From the NCBI GenBank assembly GCA_027577415.1, contig JANBQS010000027.1, forward strand, positions 1 to 55,071: DNA of 55,071 nucleotides. Direction: 5' to 3'. Positions 46,183 through 55,071 of the stretch are shown here, piece after piece. The notes under the pieces were generated by a model, which did no database searches, was not told where the DNA came from, and was given only the letters and a program-made list of their open reading frames with translations. This DNA comes from Coemansia sp. RSA 922 (lineage: Eukaryota > Kickxellomycota > Kickxellomycetes > Kickxellales > Kickxellaceae). Each line of letters starts with the position of its first letter. Within the stretch, counting starts at the first letter, position 1. The position numbers and the translations under genes are program-made.

Positions 46183-47742
46183 TTAGTTCTTCTTTGGCCA
46201 TCCACAAGTAATACCATCTCCTGAGCGTAGGCAAGCCGTGCCCTCTCCACACTTCATTGCCAACCATTTACCGTTGACACAGAACATGTATGCAGAATTA
46301 GTACCAGTATCATCACCACACTCTAGTCTGCCATTGGTCTCGCAAGCCCCTCCATTAACTGGTGCCACAAATGCTTCATTGTTAAGCGGCACGTTGCTTG
46401 GCTCCGGCGCTTCTTCATTATCGCTTGGCTCTGGCACAACCTCATTATCGCTTGGACTGTCTTCGTCCGGATTAACTTCTTCTGATGGTTTGTTGTCAGT
46501 TGGCTTCTTCTCTCCTGGCTTATTGCCATTGCTGAGAGACGGGCTGCTGCTACCGCTCCAGTTCTTGACTACCTTGAGAAGCTCACCATTGTAGTCCATC
46601 TCAATAGACCAGACCATTGCTCCTGCTAGACCCTTTGATGCTGCATAGTCGATTTTGGCCTTGATGCTCTGGGGATCGTCATAAGAGATATACTGCTTGG
46701 TGCTCGGATTGAACAGCCAGGGCGTTTTTGAAACAGGGTCCCACTGCCTCACCCATGGTGCCGCAGCCTTTGTGGGGCTAGTGAGTACTCCCTCGCTACG
46801 CAAGTTCTTCCACTGCCACACGCCGCTGTTTCCCGTAGTTCCCGCGCAAGTATCAGTCCATGGTGCGTCCTCTTTGTCGCCTAGGGGAACTACTTTCGAC
46901 TGTGGCTGGTACTGATTCTTGGGGTCCTTTGTCATGTCATCTAGTGCCAGAGTCGACCGACCATAGAAGCCAATTCCGGCTGTTAACTGGTTAGCCGGCC
47001 AACCAGCTCCAGTCCATGCGTCAATCGCCGAGACAAACGACATTTGCATGCCCTTGTCTTTCTCAAAGTCAAATGGCGCATTAGGACCGGTGAGATCAGC
47101 CCACGCGCCGTTAATATCGTACTGCATAATATTGGCAAAGTCTACAACCTTGGCAAACGCCGAGACGTCTTTAGATGGTGCTCCGTCGACGTCAAATGGC
47201 TCTACGCGTACCGCCATAGTAATCAATTTCTTGTCCTTGGTAGAGCCGGCATCAAGGGCAGCGCGCAGGTCCTGTAGGAAGGAGAGGAAGTTCGGTGTGT
47301 CCTTGGCCTCATCAATAACATTACAGGTATTACCCAGGCGACCCGGATACTCCCAGTCAATGTCTATGCCGTCGAGGTTGTTGTCCTTGATATAGCTGAC
47401 CATGCTGTCCATAAACGTTTTTCTTGTAGTCGTGTCCTTTAATATTGTAGAAATGAGGTTTGATCCAGTCCAGCCGCCAACCGACAAGAGAACCTTGGTA
47501 CCCGCAGCATGTAGGTCAGCTACAACACTTGAGACAAATGACTGACCCTCGAAGGAAAACGTTCCGGATGCTGCAGGGACTCCGAATGCGAGATTGATGT
47601 GCGTGTATTGTGAGAGATCCATGCCGTCGATCTTTGCCTTCTTCCAGGACGGGTAATATCCGACGACGATTTGGTCTTGCTGGGCCTTTGCGGCGGCTCC
47701 GAGAGCCAGTCCCAGAACAGAAAGTAGAATACGGCAACGCAT
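46183..47742 (-). CDS. GH18 chitinase 3 with acidic linker and CBM19-like module
   Basis: The product has 519 residues. A signal peptide (about 1-22) and GH18 barrel carry KVLLSVGGWTGSNLI and catalytic DGIDIDWE (D124 to E131). The linker (about 400-450) is unusually acidic, with repeats of the kind SDNEVVPEPSDNEEAPEPS, in contrast to the neutral Ser/Thr linker of chitinase 2. The six-cysteine CBM19-like end (CETNGRLECG, FCVNGKWLAMKCGEGTAC, CGW) is intact. An acidic linker could repel the anionic wall or bind cations; that is inference. It is the first gene of the three-chitinase tandem in direction of transcription. Confidence 0.93.
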   Translation of the reverse strand: MRCRILLSVLGLALGAAAKAQQDQIVVGYYPSWKKAKIDGMDLSQYTHINLAFGVPAASGTFSFEGQSFVSSVVADLHAAGTKVLLSVGGWTGSNLISTILKDTTTRKTFMDSMVSYIKDNNLDGIDIDWEYPGRLGNTCNVIDEAKDTPNFLSFLQDLRAALDAGSTKDKKLITMAVRVEPFDVDGAPSKDVSAFAKVVDFANIMQYDINGAWADLTGPNAPFDFEKDKGMQMSFVSAIDAWTGAGWPANQLTAGIGFYGRSTLALDDMTKDPKNQYQPQSKVVPLGDKEDAPWTDTCAGTTGNSGVWQWKNLRSEGVLTSPTKAAAPWVRQWDPVSKTPWLFNPSTKQYISYDDPQSIKAKIDYAASKGLAGAMVWSIEMDYNGELLKVVKNWSGSSSPSLSNGNKPGEKKPTDNKPSEEVNPDEDSPSDNEVVPEPSDNEEAPEPSNVPLNNEAFVAPVNGGACETNGRLECGDDTGTNSAYMFCVNGKWLAMKCGEGTACLRSGDGITCGWPKKN

Positions 47743-48027
47743 AGTAGAGTGAATAGAATGTATAAAAATACTAGTGTATGCAAGAAAAATGAGCGTTAAA
47801 TAAGAAATAGTGTCGATTCAATTGCTGGATAGAAGAGAAAAAAAGTGGAGGTAAACTAAATAGCAACAACGTCTGTCCACAAACTTTTTTTTGGCCATTG
47901 GTTGAAAAATAAACCATAGCAGGCAAAAGAGCTAAAAAAAGACCTTTGAAAATACAAACAACAAAGAAAATCTCAAAGGACTTACTAAGGCCAAAAAGAA
48001 TGTTCAAAAGACATGTACGTGCTCTTG

Positions 48028-48219
48028 TTAGTACAAAGGACTGGCAAATTTTTCAAAGGGAAATCCAATGAGGACACGTTGGCCTTTTTGTTTCTTTTGG
48101 TTAATAATATCTGTAGCGTTGCGTGCTGGTTCGATTGGATCCAAATGGAAAGTTGGGAGCACACGTGCAAATGGAAGCAAAATAATTAGAAATAACAAGC
48201 AAGTGATAGTGTTCAGCAT
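48028..48219 (-). CDS. candidate small secreted peptide precursor
   Basis: A 63-residue frame on the minus strand starts at ATG 48219 (an in-frame ATG at 48240 adds seven residues). The N-terminus MLNTITCLLFLIILLPFA is a good signal peptide. It is followed by a polar stretch with one NAT glycosylation site, a basic QKKQKGQR segment that a Kex2-like protease could cut, and a C-terminal segment GFPFEKFASPLY. No clear TATA box is seen, and a competing frame exists on the other strand, so coding status is uncertain. Confidence 0.35.
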   Translation of the reverse strand: MLNTITCLLFLIILLPFARVLPTFHLDPIEPARNATDIINQKKQKGQRVLIGFPFEKFASPLY

Positions 48220-48360
48220 TAAAATGCCACTTGATTTCACAGCTTTTCCCCGCTAGGGTTCAACTGATTAATATCTCAATACGATATCATAAATATCTTG
48301 GATTTGTGGTTGCTATCATTGCCATCGTTGGGATGCAACTAATAAGGAACAAACAGGGTC

Positions 48361-48370
48361 TATAAAATAT
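48361..48370 (+). promoter_or_regulatory. TATA box of the zinc-finger microprotein gene
   Basis: TATAAAATAT lies 119 bases before the ATG at 48480, followed by a C/T-rich leader. Confidence 0.6.
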
Positions 48371-48479
48371 GAATATAAAAAAGAACAAAGCTGGCCTCTA
48401 ACCAACTAGTTGACACTCTCCTTATTGCCGCCTTTTCTCACCTCGTGTCTATTTATCTTTTTCTAATATTAATTTAAAG

Positions 48480-48614
48480 ATGAAGCGCGTCTGCAATGAG
48501 CTCTGTAGTGAAGCGAGCTATAGCTTTTACTGCCAGAGTTGTCGTCTATCATTCAAAAGCCATGAGGAGTTTGAAGACCACCTCTATAAGGTTCACTTTG
48601 AACCTTCATACTAA
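48480..48614 (+). CDS. 44-residue single C2H2 zinc-finger microprotein
   Basis: Translation from ATG 48480 to TAA 48612-48614 gives 44 residues. It contains one classical C2H2 finger, C18-x2-C21-x12-H34-x4-H39, with the hydrophobic core residues F16, F25 and L35 placed near the usual positions (YCQSCRLSFKSHEEFEDHLY). Two further cysteines (C5, C9) precede it. There is no room for other domains, so it would be a single-finger microprotein that binds RNA, DNA or a partner protein. A TATA box and pyrimidine-rich leader precede it. The open frame is short, but an exact finger pattern in frame with a promoter makes chance unlikely. Confidence 0.65.
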   Translation: MKRVCNELCSEASYSFYCQSCRLSFKSHEEFEDHLYKVHFEPSY

Positions 48615-49214
48615 AGGCAGCCAACAGCTTTTCTTCAACTACGTCACACGTGTTCCGTAAACAAGACCTCGGCAATGGACTCCTTTAGAAGTTATTCTTT
48701 GACATGTCGTCAGGCTCACCACAAATATAATATTAGTATTATCTAATGAACAAACTACCATCCTGTAATAGAATACAAAGTGCTTCGATAGCTAGAGCTG
48801 AGTAGCTAACTCTAACGGCTTTGGATTTGCAAATGACGTCACTCGCCATGTTTCTTTTTTTTTTTTTTTTTTTCGATCTGTAAATCCGATTGTTCGATCA
48901 ACACAGAGAATTGCAAACAGATTCGAAGTCAAAGTGGAGCCTTTTTTTTATTGCTTTTCGCTCCTTGTCAATTCAAATAATTCTTACACACTTTTTTTAA
49001 CGGGTATGGATTTCCACTAGGACTAACGGCCTCCACTACAGCAAGGGAACAGGAAGCAGGAGAGACAGAGACTGAACTGATGGAAGATTTGGAGTTGGAC
49101 CGGAATGTGCAACCCCTCGCTCATTAGTGCTTGTTGCCGGTGACTGGGCCGCAGAACCACGGCGACTAGTTGCGACTGATTACTTCTAGTTGCCTGCGCT
49201 GGGTCCTGCTTGAG
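48615..49214. other. intergenic spacer
   Basis: This is 600 bp with no supported gene. A T run of about 20 bases lies near 48855-48875. Coding-like composition begins near 49080 and leads into the F-box remnant. Confidence 0.45.
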
Positions 49215-49835
49215 GCTGTGAAGAGCTGTCGTTACAATTGCGCAGTCTCTTGTCGCTTGCTGCTGTTAAGCGAGAGTGGCGGGCTGTCGCAGCTCCCATG
49301 TTTTTACTGTGCAGTTTAGGTTGCTATTGGGCTCGAGAAGTTCTACCAGTGGCGTCAGAACAAAACTTTGCACTAACATTGGCCTGTACCGCGCGACAGG
49401 TCTACGCGATAAAGCGAGCAAGGCGCAGATTACTGTGCAAGGGATGGGGCCTGACTGCAGTTGGCTGGTCTTGGCGGAAAGACCGTGTGGCTCAGTGGTC
49501 GAGCGCCTGCGTATCGACATGCGTGACAGTAGCGTGAAGATGCAGATTAATTCCCAGGGTGAGTGTGGGCCTGTAGCCATCAAGTCTCTCAATGACTATC
49601 TGCCACTGGCCTTGCCACGTCGTCGTTACGCATTATAAACGTGTACGGACAGAGGCACTTTACGGGATTTGACGTGCGGAGTCATACTCCATATTCGAGT
49701 TTCTTGTTGGCCCAGTCCGTCGACGGCGGCAACGAGAGTATTCGTCTTTTTTTGCTAGAGTCTAATATTTCACCCGAGCATAACGAGCACTTGCAGCGAC
49801 TTTTTAATTTTACCTTTGGAAAGTTGGATTGTTGA
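49215..49835 (+). pseudogene. F-box-like gene remnant
   Basis: A segment near 49230-49300 reads LRSLLSLAAVKREWRAVAAP, the kind of sequence that follows an F-box in these families (compare LLPLAAVNRLWRQLA in the gene at 27100). Downstream coding-like pieces lie in two other frames: one through about 49636 (VVERLRIDMRDSSVKM, then a stop) and one at 49641-49835 ending in TGA. No frame is open throughout, so at least two frameshifts and a stop have accumulated. No start codon is evident. Confidence 0.5.
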
Positions 49836-49888
49836 GAAACAAGCAGATGACCCATGGCAAATATTTATTTATTTATTTGAAGAATTGT

Positions 49889-50269
49889 TCACTGGTCGAT
49901 TAATAATTGAAACAAATCATCGTAGTAATAATTTCTCCTCGCACGATTCATTTTTCCGACGAGGATATTAACGTCTAAGGCATTTCCAACGAAAAGAAAC
50001 TTGCAATACTTGAGAATATCTGGCGTATTTTCATTTAGTCTTCCAATCCACCTAACAGTGATATCACACTGAGTACGAACAAGGTTGGTAGTGTTGCTTA
50101 ATTCTTCACAAATGTGAATAGTGTCTTTCTCACTTTCAAGCAGTGAGTCTAGGCGAGTTGTACTGTCGCGATAAATTGCAAAAGACTTTTTCTTTATGCC
50201 ACCTGTTCCAATATAGGTAACGATAAATTTTAGGGGATTGCCTAAATCGCTTTTAGTAACGGGCTCCAT
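49889..50269 (-). CDS. small orphan protein
   Basis: The product has 126 residues from the ATG at 50269; the longer frame starting at 50350 is leader. It is soluble and without signal peptide or TM helix. Strand-like segments (LKFIVTYIGTGG, CDITVRWIGRLN, CKFLFVGNALDVNILV) suggest an alpha/beta fold with a repeated hydrophobic-strand-plus-Gly pattern. No family is recognised. A minus-strand TATATAAA lies about 125 bp upstream, as for the other small intronless genes in this window. It is AT-rich. Confidence 0.6.
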   Translation of the reverse strand: MEPVTKSDLGNPLKFIVTYIGTGGIKKKSFAIYRDSTTRLDSLLESEKDTIHICEELSNTTNLVRTQCDITVRWIGRLNENTPDILKYCKFLFVGNALDVNILVGKMNRARRNYYYDDLFQLLIDQ

Positions 50270-50393
50270 TAGGTAACAAAAAAAAATGTTTAGTAGTGTG
50301 ATGATTGAGGTGGGTAATAATAAATTACGATGGTATGTTTTTTTTTTCAAACGACTGAAACAAAAAAAAAATAATCATGGTCACCGAGTGGGC

Positions 50394-50401
50394 TTTATAT
50401 A
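50394..50401 (-). promoter_or_regulatory. TATA box of the small minus-strand gene
   Basis: TATATAAA on the minus strand, within GGGTATATAAAGCC, lies about 125 bases before the ATG at 50269. Confidence 0.65.
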
Positions 50402-50951
50402 CCCCTCTGCTGCGAGGAGGCCAAAAGAATGAGCCACAGTCCACTCTTTCCCCAATTGTTTTGTCATCTTCTCTCTCTCCCCTCCTCCCAAATTTTGTAG
50501 GCTAAAAATAGACAGAACATCGCCCTAAAGAACAATAAAGAATCTACAGCTTGGTGGCTCTGAAACTATAATTTACTCCCAAAGCTCTCTACGCCCCCTG
50601 TAAAAAAAATTAGAAGCTTTGGTACATTTTGTGATGGATGACGACGAATGACTCTCAAGGGAACATTCTTGGTGGCGAAGCAGGCGTGTATGGCGGTCAC
50701 AAAAACGAACCGCGTAGGTGCACCACACCTTCCTTTCATATATATATCTTCCAGCGTAGGAACATGGCCAAGCCGTCGGACCTTTTTTTGCCATCCAGTG
50801 ACAGCCCTGCTCGAGTACGGAGAATCTCTTAGACTCGCTTTCCCACCATTTTTTTTGAACCAAGCTGGATTGTTGATTATTGCACAACTGATCAAGATGC
50901 ATTGATTTCTGGATAGGGCAGTGTTGTTTCTTTTCCCTACTTTATTTTCAA
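50402..50951. other. divergent intergenic region
   Basis: This is 550 bp between the small minus-strand gene and the F-box gene. Overlapping open frames exist on both strands near 50570-50990, but neither shows a recognisable domain and one runs into the F-box start, so I do not call a gene. Confidence 0.45.
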
Positions 50952-52694
50952 ATGCCTTTCGTAAATTCAAATACAATGTCAGCGCTTTCACCTTTACAAT
51001 TGCTTCCGCAACATGTCATTCAGCTTATCGTCCACAATGTCACTGGTAGCAGTCGTGTAGTTTTTGATGGTGTCGATGCTAACTCGCACGAGTACAGGGC
51101 GTTATTAAAGCCGCTGCTGTGGGTCTGTCGTAGCTTTCGTTTTGCCGTTTACTCGCGCTACTGTAACAACTTTGAGCTTAGTCTCTGTAACATGTCAGTG
51201 GGTTCTCTAGAAAAACAATACCTGGGATTGGGCCATACTAACATCGACTATCGTACGCTCAACTATCTCGGTTATTCTACGCACCGCTTGGCAAAGGACA
51301 TAACTATATTTCTGGAGGAGCGAGTCGTGTATTCTGGTGAGGCCCTGGAAGCGTTGTCTCGCTCGCTCTGCGAAGTCTGCCCTTTTCCACTTGCTCGCAA
51401 GATCTTGTTTGTTTTTGTCAAGGATGAGAGGGCCGACATAGATATGGACGCCTGGAGCGACCCGTTGCTCGCTGGAGCTAATATTGACGCATTTGTCGGG
51501 CGCATCAAGCAGATGGCGCCCTCGGTCAGTGAAATTGGAGTGCAACCCGTAGACCGTGACAGCACGCCAAGCGTATTCAACCAACACTTTAGCAATCTGG
51601 TGTCCCAACTCTATCGGCTTGCCTCTCGCGTTGAGTATGGATACGGCTTAGACACTGCGGATTTGATGCGGCTACAACAGGACAGAATTTGCAGCCTGAC
51701 ACACGTCACCTACGTCTCCACCTCGAGAACTGACAGCGCCCATCAGTTTGTGCAACTGGCGCGGAAGAATGCCTTGACTTTGCAGTCGCTGAGTTTCGAG
51801 TGTGGGCATGACCTGTTTGTTTCGGATCTTGTCCAGCATGCTGATGGCAGCCCCGTAGCATATCCGCGCTTGCTGACACTAAAGCTGCTGTCATGGTCAG
51901 ATTCTGACGAGCTGAGGCGACCGGTATTTCGTGGTGCTGTGCCTTTCCCTGTCCTTCGGCGACTATATATCGACACGGACTACCCATTTGGCGATAATAC
52001 CTTATTTAGAGGCAACGCGGCCACACTCGAGGTGTTGCATATGCGGTTGGACCACCTGAGTGTCTCCATACTTCGCGAGTACAAAGTGTTTGTGTCGGGC
52101 AGTCATCCAAAGCTGCAAGTGGTCAACATTTCGTTCACCACCAACTTTGTGTTGGAGCTGCTTGCTTCGACTAGTGAGGCCGTGGATTTTATTTTTAGTA
52201 TTGGGTCAGGAGTGGCTGTGCGGGTATACAATCAAGTTACTCCTTTCGCTAATCCAGCAGCCATATTTTCATCTCTTGACAGCCATGCATGTATCCAGGT
52301 CCTGTTGCTACCAAACTGGCGCCCAGTTCTTTGGCAAGTCATCACCTTGATAGAGTCGCTCCCTCTACTGTCGGATTTACAAACTTCATCACCCAGCCTT
52401 GGATTAATGCCTGACGGGGTCACCTTGTACAGACTTCCTGAACACATGCGACTGAATTATGCGCCGATGGGCAGGAGGTTCCGGTGCTGGCATCTCTGCA
52501 GTGGCCATGTCAAAAAATTCACGGAACTAGTGAACTGCGTGCTTTTGCTGGCATTGGCTTGTCCCAATTTTGACTATGCTGCTCCTCCTTCTTTCCAGCG
52601 CAAATTGTTTATGGAGCAGATGGAAAGGGATATTGCCTCGGATCGTTTCAAGCCCTATGCGCCTCGTTTGCGTCGCTTGCTGTTTAAAGGCTAG
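50952..52694 (+). CDS. F-box/LRR protein D
   Basis: The product has 580 residues from ATG 50952; M9 (50976) is an equally good start since the F-box begins LSPLQLLPQHVIQLIVHNV. The motif continues with LLWVCRSFRFAVYSRYCNNF. The LRR part carries the signature DYPFGDNTLFRGNAATLEVL, shared with F-box/LRR genes A and B, so all three descend from one ancestor despite low overall identity. It is intact, while a decayed relative lies immediately downstream on the other strand. Likely an SCF substrate adaptor; the target is unknown. Confidence 0.75.
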   Translation: MPFVNSNTMSALSPLQLLPQHVIQLIVHNVTGSSRVVFDGVDANSHEYRALLKPLLWVCRSFRFAVYSRYCNNFELSLCNMSVGSLEKQYLGLGHTNIDYRTLNYLGYSTHRLAKDITIFLEERVVYSGEALEALSRSLCEVCPFPLARKILFVFVKDERADIDMDAWSDPLLAGANIDAFVGRIKQMAPSVSEIGVQPVDRDSTPSVFNQHFSNLVSQLYRLASRVEYGYGLDTADLMRLQQDRICSLTHVTYVSTSRTDSAHQFVQLARKNALTLQSLSFECGHDLFVSDLVQHADGSPVAYPRLLTLKLLSWSDSDELRRPVFRGAVPFPVLRRLYIDTDYPFGDNTLFRGNAATLEVLHMRLDHLSVSILREYKVFVSGSHPKLQVVNISFTTNFVLELLASTSEAVDFIFSIGSGVAVRVYNQVTPFANPAAIFSSLDSHACIQVLLLPNWRPVLWQVITLIESLPLLSDLQTSSPSLGLMPDGVTLYRLPEHMRLNYAPMGRRFRCWHLCSGHVKKFTELVNCVLLLALACPNFDYAAPPSFQRKLFMEQMERDIASDRFKPYAPRLRRLLFKG

Positions 52695-52836
52695 CAGAGT
52701 TGCTAATATTAATTGTTTATATTTCTTTTAACCTTGCCAATTTTTTGATGTGTTTACAGCGTCAATTACCAATAACAGGCGAATGTTTTTTTTAATTGAT
52801 TCTTGCCTGGCGTCTAATGGCCAAAATCAGTTGTTT

Positions 52837-54230
52837 CTATTTTTTTTTGCTGCAAGGCCTTTCCTCCCTCCCAGCAGCTAGAAACACCTGCAAGCTTGTG
52901 GAATGCGGCTCTAACTCGGCAGAGTTGATGGTAAGTTTTATATTTGTCATGAGTTCTTTGAATTCGTCGTTAGTAAAAATGGCGTAAGAAAGGTTAAGAC
53001 ATTTCAGCGCTCGCTCTGATAATGCACCTGGTAACCTCGCTGATATTGTCGACTTTTTTTTTGTACCCCTATGCGCAACCATTAATTCTACAAACCTGGC
53101 CAAAATCCCTGCTATCAGTTGTGATGCCAAGCCTTGTCGACAAGCAGCGAAGATTGGAGAAAAGTGGAATCTCTAGCATAAACGTTTTTGAGCTTCTGGA
53201 ACGAAATCTCCGTGTCACTCACTTCTAGTGTCATATATGGCCGGTGTGGATAAGGATTAACATTTGATTGCCTATGATGGCATATGTGATTATCATAGTA
53301 TGTTGCATCCGTATATATCTACTTGGCCGCCCGGCATCAAGGCTGGGGATCAAAAGGATCTTTTATTTGTGTATTTATTATTTAATACTAGTAAGTCACT
53401 CCATTCCACTGAGCTGCCAGCATGGCCCACATATTGATAGCATCATTATTGGCTTTGTCTTGGTAGGCAAAACAAACTAATTCTCGAACATCATCAGTTT
53501 GTAGCTCCATAGACAAGAATAGCCTAAAAGACAAGTATTCAAACCTGCTCGAGAGTTGGTAGAGCTGAGCAACCAGTCTGCCGAAATGGTACTCAGTACT
53601 TTCTTGCAGGTCGTCTGGGACACGGCCAGGCCACATGCTGTAAACGTTAGACATTGGACACATTTTATTAACTCGCAGGACCAACACATGCACATACACC
53701 TCGGTGTCCGCGGATCATATCGTTCTGTCTGCTTGACAGTGCTGTTGAGCCATATCACTAGCTCTATTGCCACCATACTTGCTTTCAGTCCTGCTACCCT
53801 CGTTTTTGTCCCCATCAGTATTTGGTATGCTAAAGATCACTTTTTGCACAGTTGGCAACACCAAGTCATTTAACAGTGCATGCTATCGCATGCTGAATAC
53901 CCAACCAAAAAAACGGCCCCTGTCTCCATGAAGATGCACATTTCCTTTACAAAGTGGCGAGAATTGTGAGCAAACTGTTGTAGAGCCTGAGGCTACTTTG
54001 GCTTATCATATTTCGCGTAACCAAAGTCGATGGAGTATTTGCTGGAATACTGTTGGTATACTATGTGGTAAAAAAAATACAGACTGACACCTAGCCACGG
54101 CATGAGCATATTGGAATAGTTGTTAATGCTGTCAAACAAGAGGTGGCTAGAGCTTGCTACATGATATACAATCCGCTCTACTGCATGCAATGGAAGGGGT
54201 TGTATTGATATGTTAGCTAGATGCTAGTGA
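52837..54230 (-). pseudogene. decayed F-box/LRR gene related to protein D
   Basis: Minus-strand pieces follow the order of protein D. The first (about 54215-53993) is QPLPLHAVERIVYHV..., then WLGVSLYFFYHIVYQQYSSKY, matching LLPQHVIQLIVHNV and WVCRSFRFAVYSRYCNNF. The second (about 53700-53540) ends HFGRLVAQLYQLSSRFEY, matching HFSNLVSQLYRLASRVEY. The third (53130-52837) is an LRR-like stretch. Damage includes no ATG before the first piece (an in-frame stop precedes it), a stop near 53993, a frame change near 53700 and missing sequence between pieces. It is a dead inverted relative, not a functional gene. Confidence 0.75.
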
Positions 54231-54621
54231 GCAGTGGGTTATGCCCTTTTAAGGCTTGAAAATACATTTAGTTTTTAAGAATTTTAAATAAAATGAATCA
54301 AGGCGCCACCTCTTTTTCCTTGCCCCTGACCAAATCAGAGCATAGCTCTTACTGGTTACAAGGCACTCACTTCTCATTAGCGTCTAGCTAACTAGCCAAT
54401 TAACAATGTCATGTATATTGTCACCAAAGCTACCTAGGAAAAAAGCTAGTTTAAAAGCTGTGGTCAAAAACACAGGTATGGCAACCAGTAGTGGGTCTTG
54501 AGGATCGCAGTTGAATAATTGTCTCAACTGAAGGCGTTCTTCCTATGGTCCTTACCCAAAAGGGGTAAATCTAGCTATATGACTGACCACCCAAATGCCG
54601 TCCTCGCCTGAATAGGTAGCA
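54231..54621. other. intergenic spacer
   Basis: This is about 390 bp of AT-rich DNA with no recognised gene or repeat. Confidence 0.45.
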
Positions 54622-54900
54622 TTATAGTGGCATTATACACACATCAACTGCCCAGGTATTATCAAGGCCTGGCACTTGGCCATAACAGCCAAAGATAAAC
54701 TTCTCGCCATTAGCAGCGTAACCTTTGCCAAGAATCTCCTTGAAACTCTCTTTATTCGTGACACCCATGGCAGCTAGTTCATCAGGCATAAGTTCAATTA
54801 GCCCATTTACAAATTCGCTTTCATCCTTAGTGTCACTAACAATCTGGCAAAATTTCGTGGTGCCCTTTTCTGATATAATAATGGTTAACTTGGCAGGCAT
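54622..54900 (-). CDS. small orphan protein
   Basis: The product has 92 residues from the ATG at 54900. It is soluble with a strand-helix-strand pattern (KLTIIISEKG, a helix through SEFVNGLIELMPDELAAM, then KFIFGCYGQ and WAVDVCIMPL). No signal peptide or known family is seen. The codon pattern and ATG context are like the other small genes, but no TATA box is obvious within the 170 bases available upstream, so promoter support is weaker. Confidence 0.55.
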   Translation of the reverse strand: MPAKLTIIISEKGTTKFCQIVSDTKDESEFVNGLIELMPDELAAMGVTNKESFKEILGKGYAANGEKFIFGCYGQVPGLDNTWAVDVCIMPL

Positions 54901-55071
54901 TGTTGATAAACTAGTAGCTTAGTAATAAATTGGAAAAGGTGTGGTGTGTTGAGATGTGCTGGGGATTTGGGTTGTTCTGGCTTGGACAATTATCTTTGTA
55001 GGTTTGGAGTATGCGAGTTGTTTGCGGCTAACGCCTAAGTTCACCAGTCCTTACGTCTTTGTATTTTAGTA

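Larger units (their letters stand above)
47743..48479. other. divergent intergenic region with a candidate small secreted ORF
   Basis: This is 737 bp between chitinase 3 (minus) and the zinc-finger gene (plus). CAAAGG/CAAAAG elements recur at 47917-48060. A minus-strand frame at 48028-48219 is listed separately. Confidence 0.5.

Noticed and set aside
48120..48150. B-box-like GGTTCGATTGG
   Set aside because: No pairing T-stem and no A-box at the right distance; not a tRNA.
49481..49555. tRNA-like stretch with an A-box match (TGGCTCAGTGG at 49488-49498) and a weak B-box about 46 bases further
   Set aside because: The ends do not pair as an acceptor stem, the B-box lacks GTTCGA, and the segment lies in the F-box remnant, so it is neither a tRNA nor a supported SINE.
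50566..50991. 141-codon minus-strand frame and an overlapping plus-strand frame between the small gene and F-box gene D
   Set aside because: It runs into the start of the F-box gene, has no domain or leader, and a competing frame exists on the other strand.

Overview
The window looks like nuclear DNA of an early-diverging filamentous fungus. Genes are compact, mostly intronless and separated by AT-rich spacers with pyrimidine-rich leaders. The markers are a class V myosin with DIL tail, a CSC1/TMEM63 channel, GH18 chitinases with CBM19-like ends, a complex I B18/NDUFB7 subunit and a mitochondrial acyl-CoA dehydrogenase. Low intron density, F-box/LRR expansion and multiplied trypsin-fold surface proteins make me think of Kickxellomycotina (Coemansia-like), but that placement is inference.

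Layout. 1-3.2 kb: AT-rich DNA with a gene tail and a four-pass membrane protein carrying 58-residue tandem repeats. 3.6-8.7 kb: myosin V, whose true start lies in a short upstream exon; its motor and IQ region is extremely GC-rich. 9-21 kb: a secreted protein followed by six same-strand paralogues of a surface family. Four have an ectodomain with trypsin fold but no catalytic triad. All six have a Thr/Ser-rich stalk, one membrane helix and a cytoplasmic SRVRxW motif; four of the six end in PPxY. 21-29 kb: an Hsp20-like protein with a Cys/His-rich N-terminus, the CSC1-type channel, a divergent ADF/cofilin-like protein and an F-box protein. 29-37 kb: a small orphan gene and three more F-box/LRR genes, two of them tandem duplicates. 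37.6-39.7 kb: three mitochondrial genes. 40-48.6 kb: a CRE-like tandem repeat array before a small gene, then on the minus strand three GH18 chitinases and, after them, a 54-codon secreted peptide precursor, then a 44-codon C2H2 zinc-finger gene on the plus strand. 49-55 kb: F-box remnants, one intact F-box gene and two small orphan genes.

Two observations stand out. The first is the cluster of trypsin-fold pseudoprotease surface proteins with a shared cytoplasmic code (10.5-20.9 kb), which looks like a diversifying receptor or adhesin system. The second is a short gene at 41795-41959 (minus). After its signal peptide come thirteen consecutive X-Ala/X-Pro dipeptides and then a Trp-rich decapeptide. 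This is the architecture of precursors matured by stepwise dipeptidyl aminopeptidase trimming, as in promelittin and the spacers of yeast alpha-factor. It is a strong candidate for an undescribed secreted peptide or pheromone.
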